From Chytridium lagenaria (taxonomy: Eukaryota > Chytridiomycota > Chytridiomycetes > Chytridiales > Chytridiaceae), in the NCBI GenBank assembly GCA_025449115.1, contig JAHLKC010000301.1:1-17488 (forward strand): DNA of 17,488 bases, in the 5' to 3' direction. Under the pieces are notes generated by a model that was not told the origin of the DNA, did no database searches, and worked only from the letters and a program-made list of their open reading frames with translations. Every line of letters begins with the position of its first letter. Position 1 is the first letter of the stretch. This document shows, one piece after another, positions 1-9,288 of the stretch. The position numbers and the translations under genes are program-made.

Positions 1-253
1 CTCGGGAGGAAACCTGCTCTTGGACACGAAACACAACGGACAGACGTAGGCAGTCGCTCTCGGATTCCTTTGGAGGTGATGCTTGAACTCATACCTTTTA
101 CCCCCTTTTCATCCTCTTTCCCATCATTTGCTTTTCATTGTTGCCCTCTCTTCCATTCCCAACACACTCTCTCTCTCCACTGTATCCAAAACCAGAAGTC
201 GTAGTTCAAGAAACCCCGAGCCGCGGGACACTCCTCCAGAAGATTTGGAGAAG
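1..253 (+). promoter_or_regulatory. pyrimidine-rich leader and 5' region of the bZIP gene
   Basis: From about 101 to 185 the top strand is dominated by C and T (TTTTC, CTCTCTCTC), which is common just upstream of fungal start codons. No clear TATA box was seen. An ATG at 83 is in frame with the bZIP reading frame, so an N-terminally longer product is possible. Confidence 0.35.
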
Positions 254-1928
254 ATGGCCGGTGCTTGGTGGGGCACTGATGGTGGTGGTAGTGATGCCGG
301 ATCAGGGGGTGATTGTGTGGGGGACGAGAGCGGTGGTGGATCCCCGCAGCCTCATTCAAATGGGGACAGACAGCATGAGATGCTGGAGGACATTCTCATG
401 ACCTGTGGACTGACCGACACCCCTGCTCTTTTTTCCCCGACAACAGGCGACGATTACCTGAGGACGTTGGAGGCCTTTGGACTCGCAGATCTCGGATCGA
501 ATGAAACATTTGGGAGCGGTCAACGCACGGAAGACAATATCATCATTGACGCGTTCCAGGAGGCTTCTCATGACGGAGGGATAAGTCAGAATATGTCTTC
601 TTCCATCCATCAAGGAACGCCGGATGACCGTCGATCGAGCTTTACGTCTTCCATGGCTCCTTCAACGCCTCTGATTCAAGAAACCAGCCCCACTGTTTTA
701 CCCTTTACCACCGACCCTCTCCTCTCTCTCTCCTCACCATCCCCCAACGCCTTCACCCCTACCGCCAACACCGCCGGGATCCCTCATCCAAGACACCCAC
801 CATCCGGGGACTCTTTCGCCTCAACCCGCATGCGCAATGTCTCTGCACCCAGCGCCATGCTCCCCATCAATTCGACCCCCCTTCACATGATGCCTCCAAC
901 CTCTACCATCCCCATCATACCCGTCGATCCCATAACCGGCATCCCAATCCACCCCGTCGCAATCCCATACATTCCCAGACAACCACCACCACCCAACAAC
1001 AACAAGGCTACATGCGCAACGCCATCCCCTTCTACATGCCCACAACAAGCCTCGTCGCCTCTGATCCCGCTCTCAATCGGAGTGACGAGTACATGGATCG
1101 CCCGCGTCATGACTCAAAACTTGCTGCCACGTTGTCAATGGAAACACTACCCTCCCCACCTTCCGCCATACAAATGCAAGGGATGCCCCGTCCCCCACCT
1201 CCACCATACCACAACCAAGTACGTCCAACCTCTCACCAACCCCTCCGTCCCTCTCACCCCTCCATCCGTCCACACTCCATCCGCCCATCCTCAACATCTC
1301 CAACCTCCACCACACCCCTCTACCCACCCCCACAACTCGATCTCAGCAACACATTCTCCCAAGCCGCCATCACGTCTTTCCATCCCTCCACAGCCATCTA
1401 CCCCTACCCAGATTACACAAAAGACACTGACATCCCATCCATGCCACCCATCGACACTGTCACGTCAGTGTATGGCGGATCAGCAACATCCGTGACGAGT
1501 GGGGTTGTAACGCAAAAGAGAGGTCGTAGCGGGGATGAGAAATCAGATGAAGATGTTGGTGAGGATATGATGGTGAAACGACGTAGAAACACGGAAGCCG
1601 CGAGAAGGAGTCGTCAAAAGAAAATGTTAAAGGTACGCCCCACACTCATCCTCTCCTTTGTTTTTATCCAACTAACCCCCACTTGTTTAACCCAACAGCT
1701 CACCGACCTCGAGAATTTCGCTAAACGTCTCGAAACCCAAAACTCAAAACTCACCGTCAAAGTCGCGGTCCTTGAGACGAAAAAAGTCTCCCTCCTCACG
1801 CGTCAACGTGATCTCATGGCTCGAATAGGGAACTGGAGAGACAGCTTGAGGAAGCGCACAAGGGACTTGTGACGTTGAATTCCGCCATGGCGGCTGTGGG
1901 TGTCAAGTTGGGGAAAGAGGGGGATTGA
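254..1928 (+). CDS. Gcn4-like bZIP transcription factor (two apparent single-base deletions)
   Basis: Nuclear bZIP activator or repressor, about 536 residues once read through. A long Ser/Pro/Thr-rich N-terminal region is followed by the basic region with NTEAARRSRQKK (about 1585-1624) and a leucine zipper with seven leucines at exact seven-residue spacing. One intron, 1633-1698 (66 nt, GTACGC donor, CTAAC branch site, AACAG acceptor), splits the basic region from the zipper; it is a multiple of three with no stop, so retention would stay in frame. The start at 254 (GAAGATGGCC) is preferred; an in-frame ATG at 83 lies in a pyrimidine-rich leader. The frame changes at the CCC run 992-994 and again at the GGG run 1828-1830; adding one base at each gives PPPPQQQQGYMRNA and IGELERQLEE, the second keeping the zipper register. 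Without the second correction translation stops at 1872. Family call is strong; the target genes are unknown. Confidence 0.85.
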
Positions 1929-2110
1929 TGGTGTCATAAAGAAGCTTTATTATTGTTGTCATCTTAGTTACTGTTATTTTGCATATCCGTCTTTTCATGT
2001 CTTCATGTATAGAACAAATATAATATCCCATTTGAGCGCGTTGCAAAACAAACCCTTTTCTCTGTCTCCCATTTTTCTCTCCACCTCATCTCGATCGACT
2101 TGTCCAAAAT

Positions 2111-2380
2111 TCAAAAGTTGGCCTTGGGATCTTGAAATACCACAACGGCGGTTTCTATTTCCATTCGTCCAGCGCCAAGATCGAAAGAGGACTTGTCAAC
2201 TGGATTTCTGGTTTTTAGAGTTTGGTCATTCTGAGGCGCAGTCATGCCATCCATCCATTGCCACCCTGTCACTAAACCAGGAATCCAGAGGCATCCTCGA
2301 TTCCTCTGTTTCTCCGCCAAAAACATACACAAACAAAAAGAAAAGCTGAGCATTCACGTACCAAATATCCCCAACGACAT
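2111..2380 (-). CDS. probable small two-exon gene, unknown function
   Basis: I do not recognise this protein. Exon 1 (2380-2362) encodes MSLGIFG up to a strong GTACGT donor. The intron 2361-2304 (58 nt) ends in CAGAG, and exon 2 (2303-2111) runs to TGA. The last part reads as convincing protein: NPVDKSSFDLGAGRMEIETA, then VVVFQDPKANF and stop. To join exon 1 to it one base must be added at the AAA run 2274-2276 (TTT on the coding strand), giving about 70 residues with a W-Q-W motif in the middle. A TATA-like CCTTAAATATATGC (top strand, 2554-2567) lies upstream. The gene is tail to tail with the bZIP gene. Alternatives are a longer gene with other exons, or a chance open frame. Confidence 0.4.
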
Positions 2381-2789
2381 CTCTACTCTACACGTGTTTG
2401 AGCCCAATGTCAGTGACTCAAAAAACGGAAACGTATATACACCCTCACGTTCAACTTTTCGCAGACATCCCACTTCTACAAAGTTCACCAACAAATAATA
2501 CTCAAACCGTCAAAATTAACGCGTGCACAAAAACGTCCACAGTACATATCCGACCTTAAATATATGCGAAAGCGCATAAAAGCTTCCGCCACATCACAAA
2601 CTCACAAACACATGCAATACTACAAATCTCGCGAAAACACAAACATATGGCGAAACCCCGCCACTTTTAAAAACACGTGCTCGTGACCGATCTTGCCTCA
2701 ACTGCACTTTAATAAAAAACGCATACACAATTATACACGTCAAAAGCTACATCCGCCCCAACACATCCATCCTACACACCCGCAACCAC
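2381..2789. other. intergenic stretch, AT-rich, no gene seen
   Basis: It lies between the 5' end of the small gene (2380, minus) and the stop codon of the membrane-protein gene (2790, minus), so it should hold the small gene's promoter and the other gene's 3' UTR. The top strand is A- and C-rich with many short CACA and AAAA runs. No long open frame in either direction looks coding. Confidence 0.5.
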
Positions 2790-3837
2790 TCACCGCACCA
2801 GAATCTCCACATCCATCCCATACACTTTCTGCGTCGGCGTCACCGTCACATACACAGGCGGCATCTCGTCAGACAATACCGGGGGATCATACGTTGGAGT
2901 TGGGAATGGCGCTATCTCCACTGGCACCTCCAACGCAGGCGCTTCATACGTAGGAGTTGGAACAGCGATTCGTATTGAGGCGTGACGGTGGGTATTGGCG
3001 CGTATATTGGTGTTGTTGCGGGAGGGGGTGGAGAGTAATCTTGGGGGCGAGGAGGGGTTGGATGGGTGGGAGCTCGATGGGAGGTGGGGAAGGGTCTTGT
3101 GGAAGTGATGGAGGGTATTCCATCGGTGGAGGGGATGGACAGGCGCTGGTGGAGTTTCATTAGGCGGGTATTGAACAGGAGGTAGATGACCTCAATAGGC
3201 GGAAGGGGCGGGTTTTGAACAGGGTCTTGATGACTTCCATGGGCGGAGGAGATGGGTATTGAACAATCTCCGTAGGAACTTCACCTATCCACACAAAAAT
3301 CTGTCGTTTCTGAGAAATACAACCACGGCGTTGGAGCGAATGGGGGAGGTGGTATTGGTGCGGGGTTTATAAAGTATGGAGTTGTGGCGGTTGGGAGGCG
3401 GGGGACGGGCGTTGGAGATGAACGAGTGGGGGAGATGATTGCTGGAGGAGTTTGCTGTAGAAAGGTGTAAAGAATTATTCCAACGAAAAAAGCATAAGGG
3501 AAGACTGCAATACGTACAGTCGGAGACGCAACATTCCCTACGCCTTCCTCCATAGCTCTACAAAGCGACAAACAGATACCCGTATCATCTCCTGGTGTTT
3601 TGGTTGAGCAGCAATTTGATATACACTGAATGACTTTGAATGGCGTTAGAGAAACAAAGAAGGGGGGAGGTTTTTACCTCGTGAATCTAGGCCCTGGATG
3701 GATTGCGGTGGGAATGTGCAGGTGGTTGGGACGGATGCGAGACGTTGTGGGAAGACGGATGTGAGGGAGAGGAGGATGATGGGAATTGTGATGTGGAGGG
3801 ATGATGGCATATTGCATGTTGATCGTCTTAGTTTCAT
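2790..3837 (-). CDS. secreted-type cysteine-rich single-pass membrane protein with proline-rich tail
   Basis: No family recognised. Exon 1 (3837-3678) encodes a basic start and a hydrophobic signal peptide (LHITIPIILLSLTSVF). A 44-nt intron (3677-3634, GTAAAA donor, CTAAC branch site) leads to exon 2 (3633-2790). The mature start holds six cysteines (C40, C57, C61, C62, C74, C78: pattern C-x16-C-x3-CC-x11-C-x3-C). A transmembrane segment follows at about 93-112 (FPYAFFVGIILYTFL), then about 220 residues rich in Pro, Tyr and acidic residues, with repeats such as PSPPPME, LPPIEV and two copies of PTPTY. As written the frame breaks six times: one extra A at 3295-3299 and one missing G (top strand) near 3222-3224, 3181-3182, 3137-3138, 3054-3057 and 2963-2968. 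Corrected, it totals exactly 336 codons. A wall sensor or adhesion receptor is conceivable, as inference only. Start at 3837 or 3810. Confidence 0.65.
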
Positions 3838-4029
3838 GGTTGTTGGGGTTGTCGTGCGCTTTCGGTGACGGAGAGGATATTGCAACGCTGATGGAAGTGT
3901 TCCGTCTTTGTTTTCTTCTTTGAATGGGTGGTGGCGAGCATCACCCCCTGGCATCCTGTGTCGTTTGGAAACCAGGGTTGTCAGAAAACGTCAGCGACCA
4001 GGGTCGGAAAAGTCCGAAAAATGAAGCAG

Positions 4030-4031
4030 TA
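4030..4031. repeat. TA target-site duplication, left
   Basis: TA directly precedes the left terminal repeat, and the same dinucleotide directly follows the right one. TA duplication is the hallmark of Tc1/mariner/IS630-type insertion. Confidence 0.75.
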
Positions 4032-4057
4032 CAGTGCGTGACACTAAGAGTCATCCA
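4032..4057 (+). repeat. left terminal inverted repeat (26 bp)
   Basis: Begins CAGTGCGTGA and ends TCATCCA. It is the exact reverse complement of 9289-9314. Identity stops after the 26th base. Confidence 0.93.
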
Positions 4058-4502
4058 TTAATTTTCCCCAAAATTTCCGGGGATATCTCCTCGTTGGGGT
4101 GGAGACTAATTTGAAAAAACTCTCTGTTATTCGATAGAACTCGTCGAGAGCTTTCGAATGACAGAGAGATATTTGAAATCCGACGGCAGAATAAAAAGTT
4201 ATGGGCGGTTAAAATTTTATTAATTATTACTTAGTGGGGCTCAAAAATTTGGCGCCTCAAAAAATGAGATATGGGTATCAATGTGCTTGCATTGATGGAG
4301 GGAATCGACTGGGGGCCTTTTTAAGAGTGGTTGAATAAGGCGATGGGCTAGATAAATCCCAAAAAGAAGTTTGTGTGACCATCATTTTATGACAATTTCT
4401 TTGACAAGCTCAACGCTTTGCCGTTCAAGTGGAGATGGTTCAATCCCTCACCCACTTGCTCCAGCCCTGCCCACCATTTATTAATATCAGAACAACCGAC
4501 AC
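4058..4502 (+). promoter_or_regulatory. left subterminal region and 5' region of the transposase gene
   Basis: This 445-bp stretch between the left repeat and the start codon has no credible open frame. It contains the 18-bp-arm palindrome at 4120-4168, several AT-rich blocks (for example 4211-4230) and the octamer TTGGCGCC at 4249-4256, which also occurs in the right end (9176-9183). It should hold the transposase promoter and possibly transposase-binding sites. Confidence 0.45.
4120..4168. repeat. subterminal palindrome, 18-bp arms with 13-nt loop
   Basis: Arm 1 at 4120-4137 (CTCTCTGTTATTCGATAG) pairs with arm 2 at 4151-4168, differing at two positions. It lies 62 bp inside the left repeat. 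It could be a binding site or form a hairpin; no matching copy was found at the right end. Confidence 0.6.
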
Positions 4503-7500
4503 ATGCCTCCTCCACAGAGGCAGAAGAGACAGACCCAGAAAGCGAGGACTAGTCGACATTCTCTTTTGATCAGCGACGCAGTGAAGAGGTAAGGCGCGTG
4601 CGCACAGTTCCAATCTAAGTCATACTCAGTGCAGAACAGCCGGATGACGACAGTGATTGCTCTTCCGAGTCAGATTTAACTTCGAGTTACTCATACAAGA
4701 GCTTATCATGCTCTTCGGAAAGCGACCTGGAAGACTCTGATGAGGATGAGATACGAAGTGCTCATGAGAAGGCTATTATGGGCACCAAAACCACTTTGAA
4801 TGGCCCTATTACGACGCATCGAAGCGCTGGAACGATGGCTGCTTGGATTTTGGCTACAGAGTCAAACGCAAACGGACTTCACCTTTTAAAGAAAAACGCG
4901 CTAGAGAAGCATACAGGCTTTGGCTCGACCAGTCTCACGTCATCAGATATCGTTCGCCAAACTACGTTAACCAAAGTTGTTTCTTCAACACGACAACCCA
5001 AAAACGAAATTAAGGAGACTCGTGAAAACCGACAAGGCCTTCGCTATACAGGATTGACTCAAAGAACGGACCAACGACATCGTCAGGCAATCAAAAGGGG
5101 GCTGAAGGAAACTGGTGGAGGGATCCTACAATACATGAAACGATTGAAAAGAAGTGAAAACACCGTTAAGGAGGCTGTGGATCCAAAGGATTCGCGCATT
5201 GAGTTCGAGTTCGATGAAAATGCAACAATTCCGAACAACGTGCCAGATGGAGATGGAAATGCAATTGTGGGGACGGAGTCGTTGGATGTTGATAACAAGA
5301 CGATTTTTGATGCTATGAATTTCGACGTTAACATGGACTATGAGCCTGGATTGGTTCAAAATAACCACCTGCATCACCTAACGAAGGAGGGTAGCGCGGC
5401 TATTGACTCCATGAATGGCGAAACAAGCTGGTACAACGATTCCGCCATCAATGCTCCCCTCGAATACGTTTGCAAGAAGCAAAATATCGCTTTTATTAAT
5501 TCGCTGAGTGTTTCCCATCCCGTTCCAAAAAGTAAGCTGTTTCATTTTAAAGCTCAAGCTGATAATACTCTTTAGTATCGTTGAACCGCCCACAAAACCG
5601 TACCGCTGGATTTAAAAAGTTCCTAACCCCAATTAATCGAGAAAGTCACTGGATTATTCTTTCGGGGGTTCTTGACGAAGAAAACCAGCGTTGGGACGTT
5701 GAAATATGGAATTCCTGTGATAGTACCCATCTTCTGTCTGGATTCTATCGTCGCCATTGTTTCGAACATATACAAGCATGGGTCAACTTTAGAACGATGT
5801 CGTCATATACATTTACGGAGCCAAAAGTTGCTTTTATGCCGCGACAGTTGGACTCTAGTAGTTGCGGAGCCTTTGCATTAGAGAGTGGTCTGCTTTTTGC
5901 TCATGGTCTTCAGTGGAGCTTTACTCCAATAATTCCATGGGGGGCTATGAATCTTCGAACGCATCAAATACGTATTGTTTATTCCCTTTTACACGCTCGT
6001 CTCGAAAATTTCAATGAGGCCACCCAAGGGTTTGAAATCACGCCTCTGACATCACAAGTGCAATTGCCGACATTTTCGAACGATGGCGAGGCTGGGGTAG
6101 ACGCTAAAAACCCCTCTATGGCTGCAGAAGATGAAAACGTGATGAACAACAAAATTTCGGCGCTTCTGCAAGCATCCCCTCGCGGCTCACGTTGCCTGGA
6201 GGATGCTCTTATGCAAACTTCACAAGATATAGAGACGTTAAAGAAGGAAAATGAGGAGGGGAGGACTATTTGGATTATTTATGCAGTCAAAACTGCATTA
6301 ACCCTTATTTTGGGTGATCCACAAACATCTCGAGATGAAGTATATAAGTGAGTGATATTCAACATGTTTATTTTCGTCACCTTTAATTAATCTTAAACAG
6401 ATATGTTGCTCAAATATTCATTCCTGACGCTGGACCCTGGAGTGCTCGCCGCATTCGCCGAATGGTCCTTTATTATCTCGTCAATCGGAGGGCTCTTCCT
6501 GATAAGCGTGGCAAGCACGGAAACCGAATGTCTATCTTAAACATACCTGAGGTGTCAAAGCCGTTGGACGCGTGGTTAGAGACTCGCCACAAATTTACGA
6601 TTGAAGATGCGACAAAGTGGGTGAACATCTACCTGCGAGAGTGTAGATTGTTGAGTGACAAGGAGTCTGTAACTCAACAAACCGTACGGCGCAAACTCAA
6701 AGGTCTCGGCTACATGAAAATGATGAAGAAGAAGGGGATTTATATTGATGGTCACGAGAGACCTGATGTTGTGAGAGCTCGCGGCCACTACCTAGACCGA
6801 ATGGCAGCGATGGAGCCCCAGAAGGCGCTGTTTTCCTCATCATCATCTTCCGATCAACTTGATTTGGCCGCGCTCCCTCAGAACGGGCCACGAATCATAG
6901 ATGTTTATCAAGATGAAACCGTGTGCTACTTTAATGACAGCGGGAAGTTCTTTTGGGGAAAGAAGGGCGACACAATTCTGGAACCAAAGACCCCCGGTGT
7001 TGGCGTCATGATATCAGACTTTATTTGTGAAGACGTTGGATTATTGCAATATACAAGCCATGACGGCATCGGTGAATCTGCGAGGGTGGCCATGGTTATT
7101 GGAAATGGCCAAGATGGTTATTTCAAAGGCGATGACGTGTGCCAGCAGCTACAGCATGCGATCACTATCTTCAAGAAGGCTTTTCCTGGATGCATCGGGA
7201 ATTTTATTTACGATAACAGCACCAATCACTGTTCCGTTCCAAGTGATGCTTTGGTGGTGTCGAGAGTGGCTTGGAGGTCGGGGGGTCAACAGAGTGTGAT
7301 GCGCGCCACAGAGTATGTTCATGCTAGCCAGCGAGAGCTACCAGTAGCCCTGCAAGTGAAGATTAAACAAGACCTCGTGTTCACAGAAGGTGTATTGAAG
7401 GGACAGCCAAAAGGATGCCAGGTGATATTGGGAGAAAGAGGACTGCTAAGAGATGGCTTAAGGTTTCAATGCGAACGTAAGTTTATGATATATCGTTGCC

Positions 7501-8400
7501 GATGCTCAATCGTTTGCCCTATTGACTTATTTCTTTTGGTCTAAATACAGAATGCAGAACTGCGTCCCATCTCCGACCACGCAATCATGCCGTTTCCAAC
7601 AACTGTTGTGGATATCGTATTCTCGAGCTCGAACCCGACTTTGCAAGAGTACCTATGGTTACCATTGAAGAAATCGCGACCTTCAACGGCCAAATGTTGA
7701 CGATACTCCCAAAGTATCACTGTGAGTTAAATCCTATTGAATTTACGTGGGCAGAATTAAAACGACGGCTACGTAACCGACGATTTCTAAACGTTGATCC
7801 GGAGGGTTTCATTAAAGAAATTCAGGATAAGCTTGCTGATATTCCACTTCATTACTTTAGAAGGTAACCCAATGCCAGACGCGTATTTTATTAAACACAT
7901 CTTATAGGTGCTTTCGGCATGTGCATCGGTGGATGGATGGCTACAAATTGGGGTTGACAGGAAAAATGCTGCAATCAACGGTTAAGAAATACCATTCCCA
8001 CCGAAAAATCCCTGCAACTGAGGTGTATAGCGCGGCTGCACCAGTGGTTCCGAACGGCCAAGATTTTACGAATATTGTCAGCAAGCGTCGGAAAACGAAG
8101 GCGGATGTGGTGATCAAAAACCGCCGTGGAATGGACATGGCCATGGAACTGTTGGGAAGCATTGATTATGCTTCAGCAGCCTCAGTGGCGGAGAGAGAAG
8201 CGGATGTGGACACAAAAGAGGCTGCCATCCGACGGAGGATCCGAAAAGTTAATACTTCAAACGAGGCTGGGACAAAACGTATTTATAGATGTAAGATATG
8301 CAACGCTGTTGGTCACAACAAACAGAAATGCCCAAGCAAGAACCGTGATACAGGAGAGGCAACAGGAAAGAAGGAGACAAGGAATCGTCTGGCTCATTGA
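4503..8400 (+). CDS. Ulp1-like peptidase / DDE transposase / CCHC zinc-knuckle fusion protein
   Basis: Six exons (4503-4588, 4630-5531, 5576-6347, 6401-7476, 7551-7863, 7908-8400), all with GT-AG introns of 41-74 nt, join in phase to exactly 1214 codons. N-terminus: basic (PPPQRQKRQTQKARTSR), then acidic and serine-rich. About 290-490: C48/Ulp1-like fold with W296-Y-N-D, H354-W, W374-N-S and Q420-x5-C426-G. The usual catalytic Asp is Asn375 unless Asp378 serves. About 588-715: helix-turn-helix-like segments (VTQQTVRRKLKGLGY) and YIDGHERPDVV. DDE core: D758 (QDET), D858 (DNS), E1009 (CELNPIEFTW). The 150-residue gap between the last two holds C944-x2-C947-x16-CC. C-terminus: zinc knuckle C1178-x2-C-x4-H-x4-C1191. 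The DDE part would excise and insert the element. The peptidase may cleave SUMO or the protein itself (inference). Confidence 0.88.
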
Positions 8401-8448
8401 ATGTTTTTATTCCAATCAATAAAGAAAACATCTCGTTAAAAAAAAAAA
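8401..8448. terminator. shared convergent 3' ends with poly(A) signals on both strands
   Basis: Only 48 bp separate the two transposon stop codons (8398-8400 plus, 8449-8451 minus). The interval has AATAAA on the plus strand (8418-8423), AATAAA on the minus strand (8411-8406) and an A11 run at 8438-8448. The two transcripts should overlap at their 3' ends. Confidence 0.5.
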
Positions 8449-8983
8449 TCACTGGTTTAGATATGTCCAGAGGTAATCCACTAATCAACAATAAATCAAT
8501 ACAAGTTGCATGTAAATGGTGAAGCTTACATTGTGTAAAGGTATCAACTGACCAGCTTGAGTGCTCCAAAGGGGTTCCCTCAAGCACAAATACCGTTGCG
8601 GTCGAGTATTTCTGATACTGTGAAGCATATTAGAAATTGCATGGAAGTCACTCACTCACGGATGCTCGTCTAACTGACTTCAACTGATCTTGCTTATTAA
8701 TAAACCTGACCACCCCAACCCGGTTATGAAGACCTCCTTCGAGCCCCAAATCAAGTGCTGCAACCATTCCGACAATACATGTTGACCTCCCGTTTATCAG
8801 CTTGCAGCACTTGAAACATGGCTTAGGATTGTAGTCCACATCCAGGTATGTTCCCTTCTCAATGATAACTTGGTCCCCTGGTCTAAGACTCTTTCCGCAT
8901 CCTTCTTGATGTTTAGCGCAAATGCGGCCCGCATTTGTTGCGTCAAGGCCAACTATAGTGATCTTCGAAAATTCCAGCTCCAT
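8449..8983 (-). CDS. transposon accessory protein, small and cysteine-rich
   Basis: Three exons on the minus strand (8983-8660, 8617-8530, 8480-8449), with introns of 42 and 49 nt (GTGAGT...ACAG and GTAAGC...TTAG), join to exactly 148 codons (147 residues). Start: the ATG at 8983 (MELEFSKITIVGLD). I cannot name the family. Likely metal ligands are C22, H25, C29, C56, C59, C60 and C69 (RICAKHQEGCGKS; PCFKCCKLINGRSTC), followed by a short beta-rich-looking part (HNRVGVVRF; TATVFVLEG) and the end SVDTFTQLDYLWTYLNQ. No transmembrane segment or signal peptide is evident. It converges on the transposase gene inside the same element, so a role in transposition, target choice or regulation is plausible. 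Retention of the first intron would end the protein after three more residues. Confidence 0.72.
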
Positions 8984-9288
8984 AGTGTCCAGTTAATTTT
9001 TTTTGAAAATTTTTTGTCCGAAATCTCATGAAAGCATTTGACCTCTATTTCTCTTTTATTGCATTTATTAAAGGCCCGTTACACTCACTCGAAGAAAATT
9101 CGGCAACATCGCAGCGATCTGAATGAACCATCAACCAACCCTGTAGGCCAATGTTACACAAGAATACCCAAAAAATTGGCGCCTTACAAATATCTTCGTT
9201 TTTCTATGCTGCATCGATTGGTCTTAGTAACTTGGGGGGGGTCTGTTAATAATTTCCTGGGATTTTGACCCTCAAAGATTTTTTTTTT
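8984..9288 (-). promoter_or_regulatory. right subterminal region and 5' region of the accessory gene
   Basis: This 305-bp non-coding stretch between the accessory start codon and the right repeat is AT-rich, with T runs (8997-9004, 9279-9288), a G8 run (9234-9241) and TTGGCGCC at 9176-9183. It should contain the accessory gene's promoter. Confidence 0.4.

Noticed and set aside
923..978. Short intron (GT at 923 or 956, CAG ending at 978) that would also fix the first bZIP frame change
   Set aside because: Both lengths (56 and 23 nt) fit the phase, but the donors GTCGAT and GTCGCA are poor and the removed part reads as good protein (PITGIPIHPVAIPYIP). One missing C at 992-994 is simpler.
1900..2349. 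149-codon plus-strand open frame after the bZIP gene
   Set aside because: It begins inside the corrected bZIP C-terminus and continues through T-rich 3' sequence with low-complexity Ser/Phe/Cys composition.
3969..4006. Short direct repeat ACCAGGGT just outside the left transposon end
   Set aside because: Only eight bases, with no partner at the right end; chance is sufficient.
4434..4450. GGTTCAATCCC resembling a tRNA B box
   Set aside because: No matching A box at the right distance and no cloverleaf could be folded from the preceding 80 bases.
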